64,000 nt of DNA from an uncultured Ignavibacteria bacterium (GTDB taxonomy: Bacteria > Bacteroidota > Ignavibacteria > Tepidaquicellales > OLB5). Location of the stretch: NCBI GenBank assembly GCA_937873695.1, contig CALMYL010000012.1:99412-163411 (forward strand), read 5' to 3'. The notes beneath the pieces are model-generated. The model was given only the letters and a program-made list of their open reading frames with translations, ran no database searches and was not told the origin of the DNA. A program made the position numbers and the translations under genes. Shown piece by piece: positions 51,922 to 60,247 of the stretch (the first letter of the stretch is position 1; every line of letters starts with the position of its first letter).

Positions 51922-53397
51922 TTATAGTATAATTTTTGTCGATAGCGCCACAGAGAATCTCTTATCTTCAATCAACTGATTGATGCCGTAAGTTCCCACA
52001 TCAAACGTAAAATTTTTGAGTTTAAGACCTGCCCCAAGCGAAATGTAATACGCTCCGGGTCCGCCTGCTGAAAATCCCGTCCTGACCGGCAGGAAGGGGA
52101 GCGGGAAGTATTCCGCGCCGAAACAGTATATCACATCAGAAGTATTCCCCGGCAGATCGTTTGTACCCTTTACCCAGTTAAATTCTATCATAAATTTGTT
52201 ATTTGGCCTGAACATAATTCCTGCCCGGTATTTGGTCGGCATATCAGTAGAAAATGTAGAAACCGAATCCTGTGTTTGATACCCGCCAAGATCATCAACC
52301 ATCCTGTTATAAGTAGGGTCTGATGAATTAACAAAGAAATTATAGTATGCGAATGCGTTAGTATCGTTGTTGGTAATGGTATTATAATCCCAGGTAATTT
52401 TGCCAAGATCCGTAACGCTTGCGGCGAATTTCCATGCTTCGCCAAGCTGCATTGATACCCCGATATCAACGCTGTAGCCAACCCCTGCGGGTTTGGGAAA
52501 TAAATTAAAGTGAGTTTCAGCGCCTGAATTATAGTCGGTGAAAAAGTCGGTCAAAGCTGACTGCGTATGGAAATCCTGTTTGCCCTTAATGCTGTCTACA
52601 TGGTTCGATCCGTTTATATTTTGTATGCCCCATGTGCTTATATCAAGTTTTGATTCATAAGTTGTTACATTACCAAACCCGTGAACCAGCCCGCCTGAAA
52701 TTCCCACTGAAAAACTCCGAACAGTGCCTTTTTTGAAATTCCACTGCTTGGCGAAACCTACGTTATATTTTCTTATCCACCATGCAATGGCTTCTGATTG
52801 TTTCATCTTAACATCGGTAATGTTATAGCTGCCGTTTGGATTAATATTGAATCCAAAAGTCAGCGGCAGGTATTCATCCCTGCTGTTCACTTCCGTGTTG
52901 AGTCCAACCCTGTCAGAAATTGTAAAGTTCACCGCTCCGAACTTGTTTTTATAATTTACCGAAAGCCAGTTCAGCTCAAAATCATAGTTCACGTCCGTCT
53001 TATCTGCGGGCAGAATAGTATTTCTGAATCTGAAAACCTCTTCAATATTAGTAAATAAGTTCGCAAACCGGTTCCTGTCAATTGATAAATATGAAAGATA
53101 ATTATTATAAAACTCGATCGATGAATCACTGCCGTAACCGCCTCCGGCAGAAAAGACTGAAAATTCCCAATGCGGGTCAAAGATCTTCCTTTTCTTCTTC
53201 ATCACATTTTTTGTTTTCGTTACCGGAAGCGAATAATCGAAATTAGCCGGATTGATTCCGAATGCGTCATTGCCAACAGACGAGACAAGCGTTGAAAATC
53301 CCATTGAAGTTGAGCGCGCATTGGACCTGTCACCTGAATGAGCAAACGATGTTAATCCCAAAATCAGAACCACGGTAAAGAAGTACTTTATCTGCAA
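51922..53397 (-). CDS. DUF5723-like outer membrane beta-barrel protein
   Basis: A 491-aa protein with a signal peptide (about 1-21, SFAHSG). It then shows the opening typical of DUF5723/PorV-like barrels (NARSTSMGFSTLVSSVGNDAFGINPANFDY in part). Alternating aromatic strands continue to the C-terminus, which ends in an amphipathic strand, KRFSVALSTKIIL. Such proteins are outer membrane barrels in Bacteroidota; role unknown, in some cases related to T9SS shuttle proteins. It starts a two-gene minus-strand unit with the lipoprotein downstream. The start ATG is at 53397. Confidence 0.82.
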   Translation of the reverse strand: MQIKYFFTVVLILGLTSFAHSGDRSNARSTSMGFSTLVSSVGNDAFGINPANFDYSLPVTKTKNVMKKKRKIFDPHWEFSVFSAGGGYGSDSSIEFYNNYLSYLSIDRNRFANLFTNIEEVFRFRNTILPADKTDVNYDFELNWLSVNYKNKFGAVNFTISDRVGLNTEVNSRDEYLPLTFGFNINPNGSYNITDVKMKQSEAIAWWIRKYNVGFAKQWNFKKGTVRSFSVGISGGLVHGFGNVTTYESKLDISTWGIQNINGSNHVDSIKGKQDFHTQSALTDFFTDYNSGAETHFNLFPKPAGVGYSVDIGVSMQLGEAWKFAASVTDLGKITWDYNTITNNDTNAFAYYNFFVNSSDPTYNRMVDDLGGYQTQDSVSTFSTDMPTKYRAGIMFRPNNKFMIEFNWVKGTNDLPGNTSDVIYCFGAEYFPLPFLPVRTGFSAGGPGAYYISLGAGLKLKNFTFDVGTYGINQLIEDKRFSVALSTKIIL

Positions 53398-53541
53398 TAG
53401 TTATTTTTTAATTTTACAATATGTTAACATAATGAAATATGTGGATATATTCAATTTTTTAATATAACCTATATTAGTGAGTCTGTATGGCGGACTAATA
53501 CCTGTAAAAATTTATGAATAATAACTGAATTTTCATTTTTT

Positions 53542-53549
53542 TATATTTG
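53542..53549 (+). promoter_or_regulatory. Possible -7 promoter element TATATTTG
   Basis: TATATTTG matches TAnnTTTG, but no TTG lies at the expected distance upstream. It overlaps the earliest in-frame TTG (53547) of the CPBP gene, which argues for the later start at 53580. Confidence 0.35.
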
Positions 53550-53579
53550 CAGAATCAATTTTCGAGAAAACTACATATT

Positions 53580-54536
53580 TTGCAGGAATTTAATCCCGAA
53601 GAAAATAACGATAACCGGCAGCCCGCAGGCAGCTTTCTTAAAGGGCTAAGCCCCTTTACGTATGTAATACTTGTGCTTGCTGTTATATTTTTTCTCTATC
53701 AGTTCATCGGCGGCGCGCTTGCCCTTGCCGCAGGCGATATGAGCCTTGATAACCCTAATGTTAAGATCACCCGCATCATTCTTTCTTTTGGTCAGTTTAT
53801 GTTTATTCTTGCCCCGGCGGTATTTTTTGCGAGACTTCAGACTCATGACCTCAAAAGTACATTCAGGCTGAATAAACCAAAGCCCGTTCTTCTGATTCTT
53901 GCCGTTCTTGGAATTGTAATGATACAGCCTTTCCTGCAGGGTTACATGTACTTCCAGGAACAGCTTATTAATTCCGTCCCTTTTCTGAGTGACGGGCTGA
54001 AACCCCTGCGTGATGTATTTGATACGTTTGAGCAAAGCACTATGAAAATTGTGCAGGCGCACAACTGGTTTGAGTTTTCTGTTGTGGTATTTGTGATCTG
54101 TATAACGCCCGCTATTTGTGAAGAAGCGCTCTTCCGTGGTTTTGCAATGAGCAATCTGAGAAAAGTTTATAAGCCGTTTATGGCTGTTTTTACAACCGGA
54201 TTTTTGTTCGCAATATATCATTTTCAGCCGTTTAATTTTATTCCGCTTCTTATTCTGGGTTTCTATCTCGGATTCATTGTGTATTTTTCCAATTCACTTT
54301 ATGTTGGTATACTTGCTCACTTTCTGAATAATTTCTTCGCTTCTTATTATATGTTTGTATACGGCAAAACTGATTTTGAAACACCCAAACTGGCAGGTGA
54401 TGAACTGACCGATACAATAATTGCGGTAATTCTGTCGGTGCTTATATTCTCAAGTATTATTAACCTTTACTACCGCCTGCGGGATAAAACTGCCGTAGTT
54501 GCCGATACTCCGGAAAGCAGGCACGAAAATGAATAA
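53580..54536 (+). CDS. CPBP family intramembrane glutamic endopeptidase
   Basis: An integral membrane protein of about 318 aa in the CPBP (Abi) family, with about eight helices. The family motifs are present: EEALFRGFAMS (EExxxR), FAIYHFQPFN and HFLNNFFASYY. CPBP members include prenyl-protein proteases and putative bacteriocin or immunity proteins; the bacterial substrates are mostly unknown. The start is uncertain. TTG at 53547 overlaps a TATATTTG promoter-like box, so I take the TTG at 53580. The stop overlaps the cdsA start by 8 bases. Confidence 0.88.
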   Translation: MQEFNPEENNDNRQPAGSFLKGLSPFTYVILVLAVIFFLYQFIGGALALAAGDMSLDNPNVKITRIILSFGQFMFILAPAVFFARLQTHDLKSTFRLNKPKPVLLILAVLGIVMIQPFLQGYMYFQEQLINSVPFLSDGLKPLRDVFDTFEQSTMKIVQAHNWFEFSVVVFVICITPAICEEALFRGFAMSNLRKVYKPFMAVFTTGFLFAIYHFQPFNFIPLLILGFYLGFIVYFSNSLYVGILAHFLNNFFASYYMFVYGKTDFETPKLAGDELTDTIIAVILSVLIFSSIINLYYRLRDKTAVVADTPESRHENE

Positions 54537-55374
54537 TACGGTTGTAAGGGTAATTGTCGGCGTTATAGGTATACCGCTTATTATTATTTCCGCATTACTT
54601 GGCAATGAAATATTCCTGGTTTTCTGTATGGTACTGGCTTTTTTCTGTATGAATGAATTTTACAATCTATTTGAAAAACCTCACCATCCGCCGGGTGAGC
54701 TGACAAAGTGGTTCGGTGGTGTTTCTTTCCATAAAACTGTTTTCCTTATTATAAGCACGCTTGTTGTTGTATGTTTTTATTACGAGCACTTTAACTATGC
54801 GCTGATATTATATTTTTTGATGTTCATTTTTCTCATCGTTTCAGAAGTATTCAAGGAGGAAAAACATTTTGAAGCTGTCGGCACATGGCTGCTTTCAGTA
54901 GTCTATATTTCTACTCCGTTCGGACTGTTAAGCCTTATGGATAATTCAAGAACGCTTGGTTCATATGGCGCAAATTATGCTATAATCTGCCTCGTGCTGG
55001 TTTGGGTAAGCGATTCGTTCGCGTTCTTTGGCGGTAAACTCTTCGGCAAACATAAACTTGCCGAGCGTATCAGCCCCAAAAAAACCTGGGAGGGCTCTAT
55101 TATCGGTTTTCTTTTCACTATGCTCTCAGGTGTTGTCATATGGAAATTCATTTATCCTGATTTTTCAGTTTGGCACTGGCTTTCTGTTACGCTGATAGTC
55201 GGTTTCTTCGCGCAGATTGGCGACCTGTTTGAATCAAACCTGAAACGCAGCGTAAAGGTAAAGGATTCATCAAATCTGATACCCGGACATGGGGGAGCGC
55301 TTGACAGGTTTGACAGCATACTATTTGCAGTTCCGGCATTGTATATATTTCTGTACTTAAAAAGTACAATGTAG
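54529..55374 (+). CDS. cdsA: Phosphatidate cytidylyltransferase CdsA
   Basis: A 281-aa membrane enzyme that makes CDP-diacylglycerol from phosphatidic acid and CTP, the first step of phospholipid synthesis. It has about eight helices and the C-terminal signature SPKKTWEGSIIGFL ... QIGDLFESNLKRSVKVKDSSNLIPGHGGALDRFDSI (in parts), including the DxxS/K-R-x-KDS and HGG-x-LDR motifs. The ATG at 54529 is chosen over 54499 (in frame, deeper in the CPBP gene). It overlaps the CPBP gene by 8 bases. Confidence 0.95.
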   Translation: MNNTVVRVIVGVIGIPLIIISALLGNEIFLVFCMVLAFFCMNEFYNLFEKPHHPPGELTKWFGGVSFHKTVFLIISTLVVVCFYYEHFNYALILYFLMFIFLIVSEVFKEEKHFEAVGTWLLSVVYISTPFGLLSLMDNSRTLGSYGANYAIICLVLVWVSDSFAFFGGKLFGKHKLAERISPKKTWEGSIIGFLFTMLSGVVIWKFIYPDFSVWHWLSVTLIVGFFAQIGDLFESNLKRSVKVKDSSNLIPGHGGALDRFDSILFAVPALYIFLYLKSTM

Positions 55375-55450
55375 TTTTATTATCAGATTTCCTTTTCAAT
55401 TTTAAAAATCCTTAAAAATAACTAAATTCGTAAATAAATCACATTAAAAT

Positions 55451-56728
55451 TTGCATTTACTACTAAGGAATTGCCACGTCATATCACCCGCTGAAAACAT
55501 TAACGGCAGGTTCGATATTCTGATAGTAAACGGTGTCATTAACCGTATGGGTGTTGTTTGGCAGCATGTAAGAGAAGTTATTCAATACGATCTTGCGGGA
55601 AAAATAATTGTACCCGGATTTTTTGATATGCATGTTCACTTCCGTGAACCCGGGCAGGAATACAAAGAAGATATTTCAACCGGTGCGCTGGCGGCAGCGC
55701 ATGGCGGTTTTACCGGTGTTATGACAATGCCCAATACTGCTCCTCCTGTTGATACACCCGGGGTAATTGCTTCCAATGCCAAACGCTCAGAAGGAAATAT
55801 AGTTGATGTATATCAATCAGCCTGTGCAACCGCAGGCAGAAAAGGGGAGAAGCTTGCAGATATTGAAGCGCTGATAAATGCGGGCGCTCTTGCTATTACT
55901 GATGACGGTAGTCCGATAGCAGATGATGAGATAATGAGGGAGGTCCTGCGCAGAACTGCGCCCTACGGAAAACCCGTGGTACAGCATTGCGAAATTATGA
56001 GCATAACTGATGGCGGCATAATGAATGAAGGCGAAGTATCAAAGCAGCTTGGAGTGAAAGGAATAAAGAATTCATCTGAATATGAAATTATTGCCCGTGA
56101 TATAAAGCTTACAAATGAAGTCGAGGGCTCGCATTACCATATACAGCATATCAGTACCCGCGAAGCGGTTGAAATGGTTCGCAAGGCTAAGGCAGATAAA
56201 GCCAATGTCACAGCAGAAGCCTGCCCGCATCATTTTATTTTGAACGATGAGGCACTATTGAAATATGGTACCAATGCCAAAATGAATCCGCCGCTCAGAA
56301 CTCAGCAGGATGTGGATGCGGTGATAGAAGGACTAAGGGACGGCACAATTGAAGTAATTTGTACTGACCATGCTCCGCATGCGGCTCATGAAAAAGCGCT
56401 CCCGCTCGATAAAGCCCCGTTTGGCATAGTCGGACTTGAAACAGCTGTTGGATTAACCTATACATACCTCGTTGATAAAGGTGTTATTACACTAGAAGAA
56501 ATGATAAATAAAATGTCTGTTAATCCCCGCAGACTGCTTGGCTTAAAGGATATCAGTATATCTGAGGGTTCACTTGCTAACCTGACAATACTTGATGTAA
56601 ACAAAGAGTGGAAGGTAAATGCATCTGATTTTTACTCAAAAAGTAAAAACACTCCTTTTGACGGCTGGGAATTAAAATGTAAACCGATAGGCGTTGTAAA
56701 TAATCTGCAGCATTTGATCAATATATAA
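55451..56728 (+). CDS. pyrC: Dihydroorotase PyrC (class I)
   Basis: A 425-aa amidohydrolase that closes the dihydroorotate ring in pyrimidine synthesis. The binuclear metal motif HxH is in FFDMHVHFREPG (His61, His63), with GALAAAHGGFTGVMTMPNT nearby. Further ligands are QHCE and YHIQHIST, and the catalytic Asp is in VICTDHAPHAAHEK. The substrate loop KMNPPLRTQQDVDA is present. The start is TTG. It lies 76 bases after cdsA and 5 bases before the FAH gene. Confidence 0.96.
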   Translation: MHLLLRNCHVISPAENINGRFDILIVNGVINRMGVVWQHVREVIQYDLAGKIIVPGFFDMHVHFREPGQEYKEDISTGALAAAHGGFTGVMTMPNTAPPVDTPGVIASNAKRSEGNIVDVYQSACATAGRKGEKLADIEALINAGALAITDDGSPIADDEIMREVLRRTAPYGKPVVQHCEIMSITDGGIMNEGEVSKQLGVKGIKNSSEYEIIARDIKLTNEVEGSHYHIQHISTREAVEMVRKAKADKANVTAEACPHHFILNDEALLKYGTNAKMNPPLRTQQDVDAVIEGLRDGTIEVICTDHAPHAAHEKALPLDKAPFGIVGLETAVGLTYTYLVDKGVITLEEMINKMSVNPRRLLGLKDISISEGSLANLTILDVNKEWKVNASDFYSKSKNTPFDGWELKCKPIGVVNNLQHLINI

Positions 56729-56733
56729 AACTG

Positions 56734-57420
56734 ATGGCAATACTTAAAGTAAAAGGCAGCGATGAGATAATTGAAGTGAAAAATGTTTTCTGCATTGGCA
56801 AGAATTATCCTGATCATATAAATGAAATGAATATTCCCGGTCTTGATAATTCAATTCCCAAAACTCCTGTGGTATTTCTTAAACCATCAACAGCAATTGA
56901 AACAGGGGATAATACAGTCTCAATACCAAAAGTAAGAGGGAAAGCAATTTCAAATGACCTGCAGAATGAAGTAGAGCTGGTTATTGTTGCAGGCTTTGAT
57001 GGTGACGATATCCCCGAAGATAAAGCCATGGAATATATATATGGCTATGCTGTAGGGATCGATTTCACGCTGCGTGATATACAGACCGAGATGAAGAAAC
57101 AGGGCAAGCCCTGGGCAGTTGCCAAAGGATTTAAGACTTCATCGCCGGTTTCTGAAGTTGTTAGGAAAGAAGGCGTTGGTGATATTCAGTCACTTGATAT
57201 CAAACTTGCCGTTAACGGTGAAGAAAAACAATCCGGCAATACATCTCAAATGATATTCAGTGTTAAGTACATTATTAGTTATCTTTCTTTTGTTTTCGGG
57301 TTAAGAAAAGGTGATATCATTTTTACAGGTACCCCGGCTGGAGTTTCGAGGCTTGTAAAAGGTGATAGTGTTTCCGCTGAAATTCAGCATATTGGCAAAC
57401 TTGAAGTAAAAATAGCTTAA
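56734..57420 (+). CDS. Fumarylacetoacetate hydrolase family protein
   Basis: A 228-aa FAH-family protein. The conserved core is visible: FCIGKNYPDHINEM, PVVFLKPSTAI, NEVELVIVAG (metal-binding Glu residues), YAVGIDFTLRDIQ, KGFKTSSPVSEV and FTGTPAGVSRLVKGDSV. Bacterial members cleave acylpyruvates or decarboxylate oxaloacetate; without a pathway around it the substrate is unclear. It lies 5 bases after pyrC, and its stop codon overlaps the ATG of the DUF2723 gene by one base. Confidence 0.93.
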   Translation: MAILKVKGSDEIIEVKNVFCIGKNYPDHINEMNIPGLDNSIPKTPVVFLKPSTAIETGDNTVSIPKVRGKAISNDLQNEVELVIVAGFDGDDIPEDKAMEYIYGYAVGIDFTLRDIQTEMKKQGKPWAVAKGFKTSSPVSEVVRKEGVGDIQSLDIKLAVNGEEKQSGNTSQMIFSVKYIISYLSFVFGLRKGDIIFTGTPAGVSRLVKGDSVSAEIQHIGKLEVKIA

Positions 57421-59384
57421 TGGATAGGTACTTAAAACATATTTTTGGGTTTGCAGCAGGGATAGTATGCCTGGTTATTTACATTATTACACTATATCCG
57501 GGTGTTGGATTTATGGATAGCGGTGAGCTTGCGGCCGCCGCTTATACTTTCGGAGTGCCGCATCCAACCGGTTACCCGCTTTTCCTTGTGCTTGGTTACA
57601 TCGCAGCACATATGCCTCTACCGGGCAGCGTTGTTTACAAGCTTAATCTTCTTAGCGCAATTGAAGCCGCTGCCGCCGTTGTAATAACATATTACGCGGC
57701 TCTAATTTTGACTCGTTATATCATTCAGAATTTGCTGAACACATCGGGGAAGAAACATACGGTCAAGAAAGATAAAAAGTCCCCGCAGAATGATGATACC
57801 CCGAAGACCAGGAAGAATATTGATGACTATAACTTGATGATATATGTACTTGCATTCGCAGCAGCAGTCTGTACAGGTCTTGCAAAGACTTTTTGGCTTG
57901 ATGCCGTTCAGGTTGAAGTATATGCGCTGCACTCAGTATTTATCAGCTTAATAATGCTTTATTGTCTGAAAATCATGACAGGTTTAAATGAGCCTTCCCG
58001 AAAGAACTGGATAGTACTTTTTATACTCCTTGGCTTTAGTCTTTCTAATCATTTAACAACGATCTTTTTCATTCCGGGTTTACTTTATTTATTGTATCTG
58101 CAGTACAAAAGCTCATCTGTTTTCATGAAGAAGGTCATTCCCTATGTTCTGCTTGTAATACCGGGTTTACTTATGTATTCTGTACTGGTAGCAGCCTCAG
58201 GCTCAGGACCTTATCTCAACTGGTCTGATCTCTCGAACGTATCTAACCTGTTCGGGCATTTGCGCGGCGCTGATTACAGCCAGCTTATGTTTTCATCAAC
58301 ATCAAAGTTCGGTAAAAATGCGGGTGATTTCTTCAGTAATCTGCCCGGTGAAATGGCTATTTTACCGCTGGTATTTTCTGCCGCTGCATTCCTTCTGCTG
58401 TGGAAATCGTTCAGGAGTTTTGTGGTTTTTGTGATCATCACAATTACATTTAATCTTCTGTATGCGTTCAATTATAACATTGTTGATATAAATACATATT
58501 ACCTGCTCGTATTCTTCCTTTTTGGCCTAATTGTTCCTGCAGGTATAATTTACCTGCTGTCATTCGGTAATGCCGCAGGGATGCTTGCAAAAGCTGATGA
58601 GCCCAAAAGATCACTTCCTAAGGTTTTAGCAGTATCGCTTATACTCGTGGTTTTTTCAGCCGCTTATAATTTTAAAGAATGTGACAACAGCAGCAATTAC
58701 GCCAACGCAGATTTCACTGTTAATGCAATAAACTCAGTTGAAAATAATGCGGTCATTATATCGTATGACTGGGCTTACCTATACTCAGGCTCTCTTTATT
58801 ACCAGCTTGCCGAAGGATTAAGACCGGATGTTAAAATATTTAACATAAAGTTCCTTGCAGTTGACTGGTATTTAAAGACCATAAGTAAGTTTTACCCCGA
58901 TCTTTATGAGGGCATAAGGCCGCAGGCCGATGAATACCTCAAAGTCTACGGGCAAAGCGATAAGGTAAAAGCACCAAAACTTACCGCGCTTGTCGGCGCG
59001 TTCATTGAAAAATGTTTTGCAGGGTTTCCGTTATATATAACAGTAGATCTAGTGCTTGCAAAGGAAACCAAACAGTTTGTTGATAAATATGCAATGAAGC
59101 CTGTTGGATTGCTGTATAGAGTTGAATCAAAAGGCAGCCCGTACGACCCGAATGCAGGAGTGAATGCTCTGGATCTTAGATACAGAAAGATCGAACCCAA
59201 AAGCCCTCAGGAAATTCATCTGCTGAGAGTAATCCCCGGGATGTATTTTGAAACCGCATATTATCATTATAATAATAAGAATTTTGAAGTATCTTTGAAG
59301 TTTTTAGATAAGGCACTTGAAATTGATCCCGGTTTCAGGGATGCTCTGAATCTGAAAAAGAAGATCTCGACGGAAACTAAATAG
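57420..59384 (+). CDS. DUF2723 membrane protein with C-terminal TPR
   Basis: A 654-aa integral membrane protein with about 10-12 helices. The first helix-loop is the DUF2723 signature, MDSGELAAAAYTFGVPHPTGYPLF (in part), which resembles the acidic Glu loop of GT-C glycosyltransferases, so a lipid-linked sugar transferase role is likely though unproved here. The end (about 600-654) holds a TPR-like helix pair (AYYHYNNKNFEVSLKFLDKA, LEIDPGFRDALN). The ATG overlaps the preceding stop by one base. The ParA gene starts 16 bases later. Confidence 0.9.
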   Translation: MDRYLKHIFGFAAGIVCLVIYIITLYPGVGFMDSGELAAAAYTFGVPHPTGYPLFLVLGYIAAHMPLPGSVVYKLNLLSAIEAAAAVVITYYAALILTRYIIQNLLNTSGKKHTVKKDKKSPQNDDTPKTRKNIDDYNLMIYVLAFAAAVCTGLAKTFWLDAVQVEVYALHSVFISLIMLYCLKIMTGLNEPSRKNWIVLFILLGFSLSNHLTTIFFIPGLLYLLYLQYKSSSVFMKKVIPYVLLVIPGLLMYSVLVAASGSGPYLNWSDLSNVSNLFGHLRGADYSQLMFSSTSKFGKNAGDFFSNLPGEMAILPLVFSAAAFLLLWKSFRSFVVFVIITITFNLLYAFNYNIVDINTYYLLVFFLFGLIVPAGIIYLLSFGNAAGMLAKADEPKRSLPKVLAVSLILVVFSAAYNFKECDNSSNYANADFTVNAINSVENNAVIISYDWAYLYSGSLYYQLAEGLRPDVKIFNIKFLAVDWYLKTISKFYPDLYEGIRPQADEYLKVYGQSDKVKAPKLTALVGAFIEKCFAGFPLYITVDLVLAKETKQFVDKYAMKPVGLLYRVESKGSPYDPNAGVNALDLRYRKIEPKSPQEIHLLRVIPGMYFETAYYHYNNKNFEVSLKFLDKALEIDPGFRDALNLKKKISTETK

Positions 59385-59400
59385 CTGAAATAATAATAAA

Positions 59401-60186
59401 TTGAGCGCCAGAATAATATCAATATGTCTGCCCAAAGGCGGAGTTGGTAAAACAACAACAGCTGTAAATTTAGCTGCATCTCTTGCCGTGGCTGAAAAAC
59501 GGACCCTGCTTATTGATGCCGACCCGTTTGGGGCGTCAGCTATGTCGCTTGGTTTCACCCCGGAAAAAGTTAAATCAGGGATAGCGGAAGTGTTCAGTTT
59601 CACTCATTCACTTGAGCATGCTACGCATAAAACTGAGCTTGAGTTCCTTGATTTTGTGCCCTCAAACGTAAACACAATTCAGCGCGATGAGCGTTTTTCA
59701 AAGATATCCGAAAACCGTGTCGTTTTAAAAAACGCGCTCAAAGGTGCATCTGCGCACTATGATTATATAATAATAGATTGTCCGCCCATAATGCGGGGTA
59801 TTGTTGCAAATGCGCTTACTGCATCAACATCTGTCATAATGCCCGTAAGGAGCGGTCACTTTTCACTCGAGGCAATATCGAAACTTTTTAAGTATGTTGA
59901 GTATATCAAAGAAATTGCGAATCCTTTGTTGTTTATAGAAGGAATTGTAATGACTATGTACGAATCAAATACTAAAGTAACCGAAATTTCTGAGCGTGAG
60001 CTTAAGCTCAGGTATAACAAGTACCTGTTCAAAACATATATTCCGAGGAATAATATGGTAACAGAATCAACATTTTACGGCAAACCTGCCATTCTGTACA
60101 ATGTGAATGCAAATGTTTCTATGGCTTATCTTGAACTTGCTTATGAACTCATCAACAAGTACAGTACTGTAAACGCTGCAAAATAG
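59401..60186 (+). CDS. Orphan ParA/MinD-type ATPase
   Basis: A 261-aa deviant-Walker ATPase of the ParA superfamily. Near the N-terminus is LPKGGVGKTTTAVNLAASLA (signature Lys12, P-loop Lys17), then LLIDADPFGASAM (switch I) and YIIIDCPPIMRGIVANALT (Walker B / switch II region). The C-terminal part has ESTFYGKPAILYN, as in Soj/ParA. These proteins position DNA, plasmids, or protein complexes. No parB gene or parS-like site is adjacent. The start is TTG; valS follows 61 bases later. Confidence 0.92.
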   Translation: MSARIISICLPKGGVGKTTTAVNLAASLAVAEKRTLLIDADPFGASAMSLGFTPEKVKSGIAEVFSFTHSLEHATHKTELEFLDFVPSNVNTIQRDERFSKISENRVVLKNALKGASAHYDYIIIDCPPIMRGIVANALTASTSVIMPVRSGHFSLEAISKLFKYVEYIKEIANPLLFIEGIVMTMYESNTKVTEISERELKLRYNKYLFKTYIPRNNMVTESTFYGKPAILYNVNANVSMAYLELAYELINKYSTVNAAK

Positions 60187-60247
60187 CTTTGGGCAGCAGA
60201 ACAAGAAGCAGTAACTCTAATCATTTCTGAAAGGATAATTATTTTTT

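Noticed and set aside
53646..54221. 191-aa minus-strand ORF over the CPBP gene
   Set aside because: Antisense to a membrane protein with intact family motifs; Lys/Asn-rich shadow composition.
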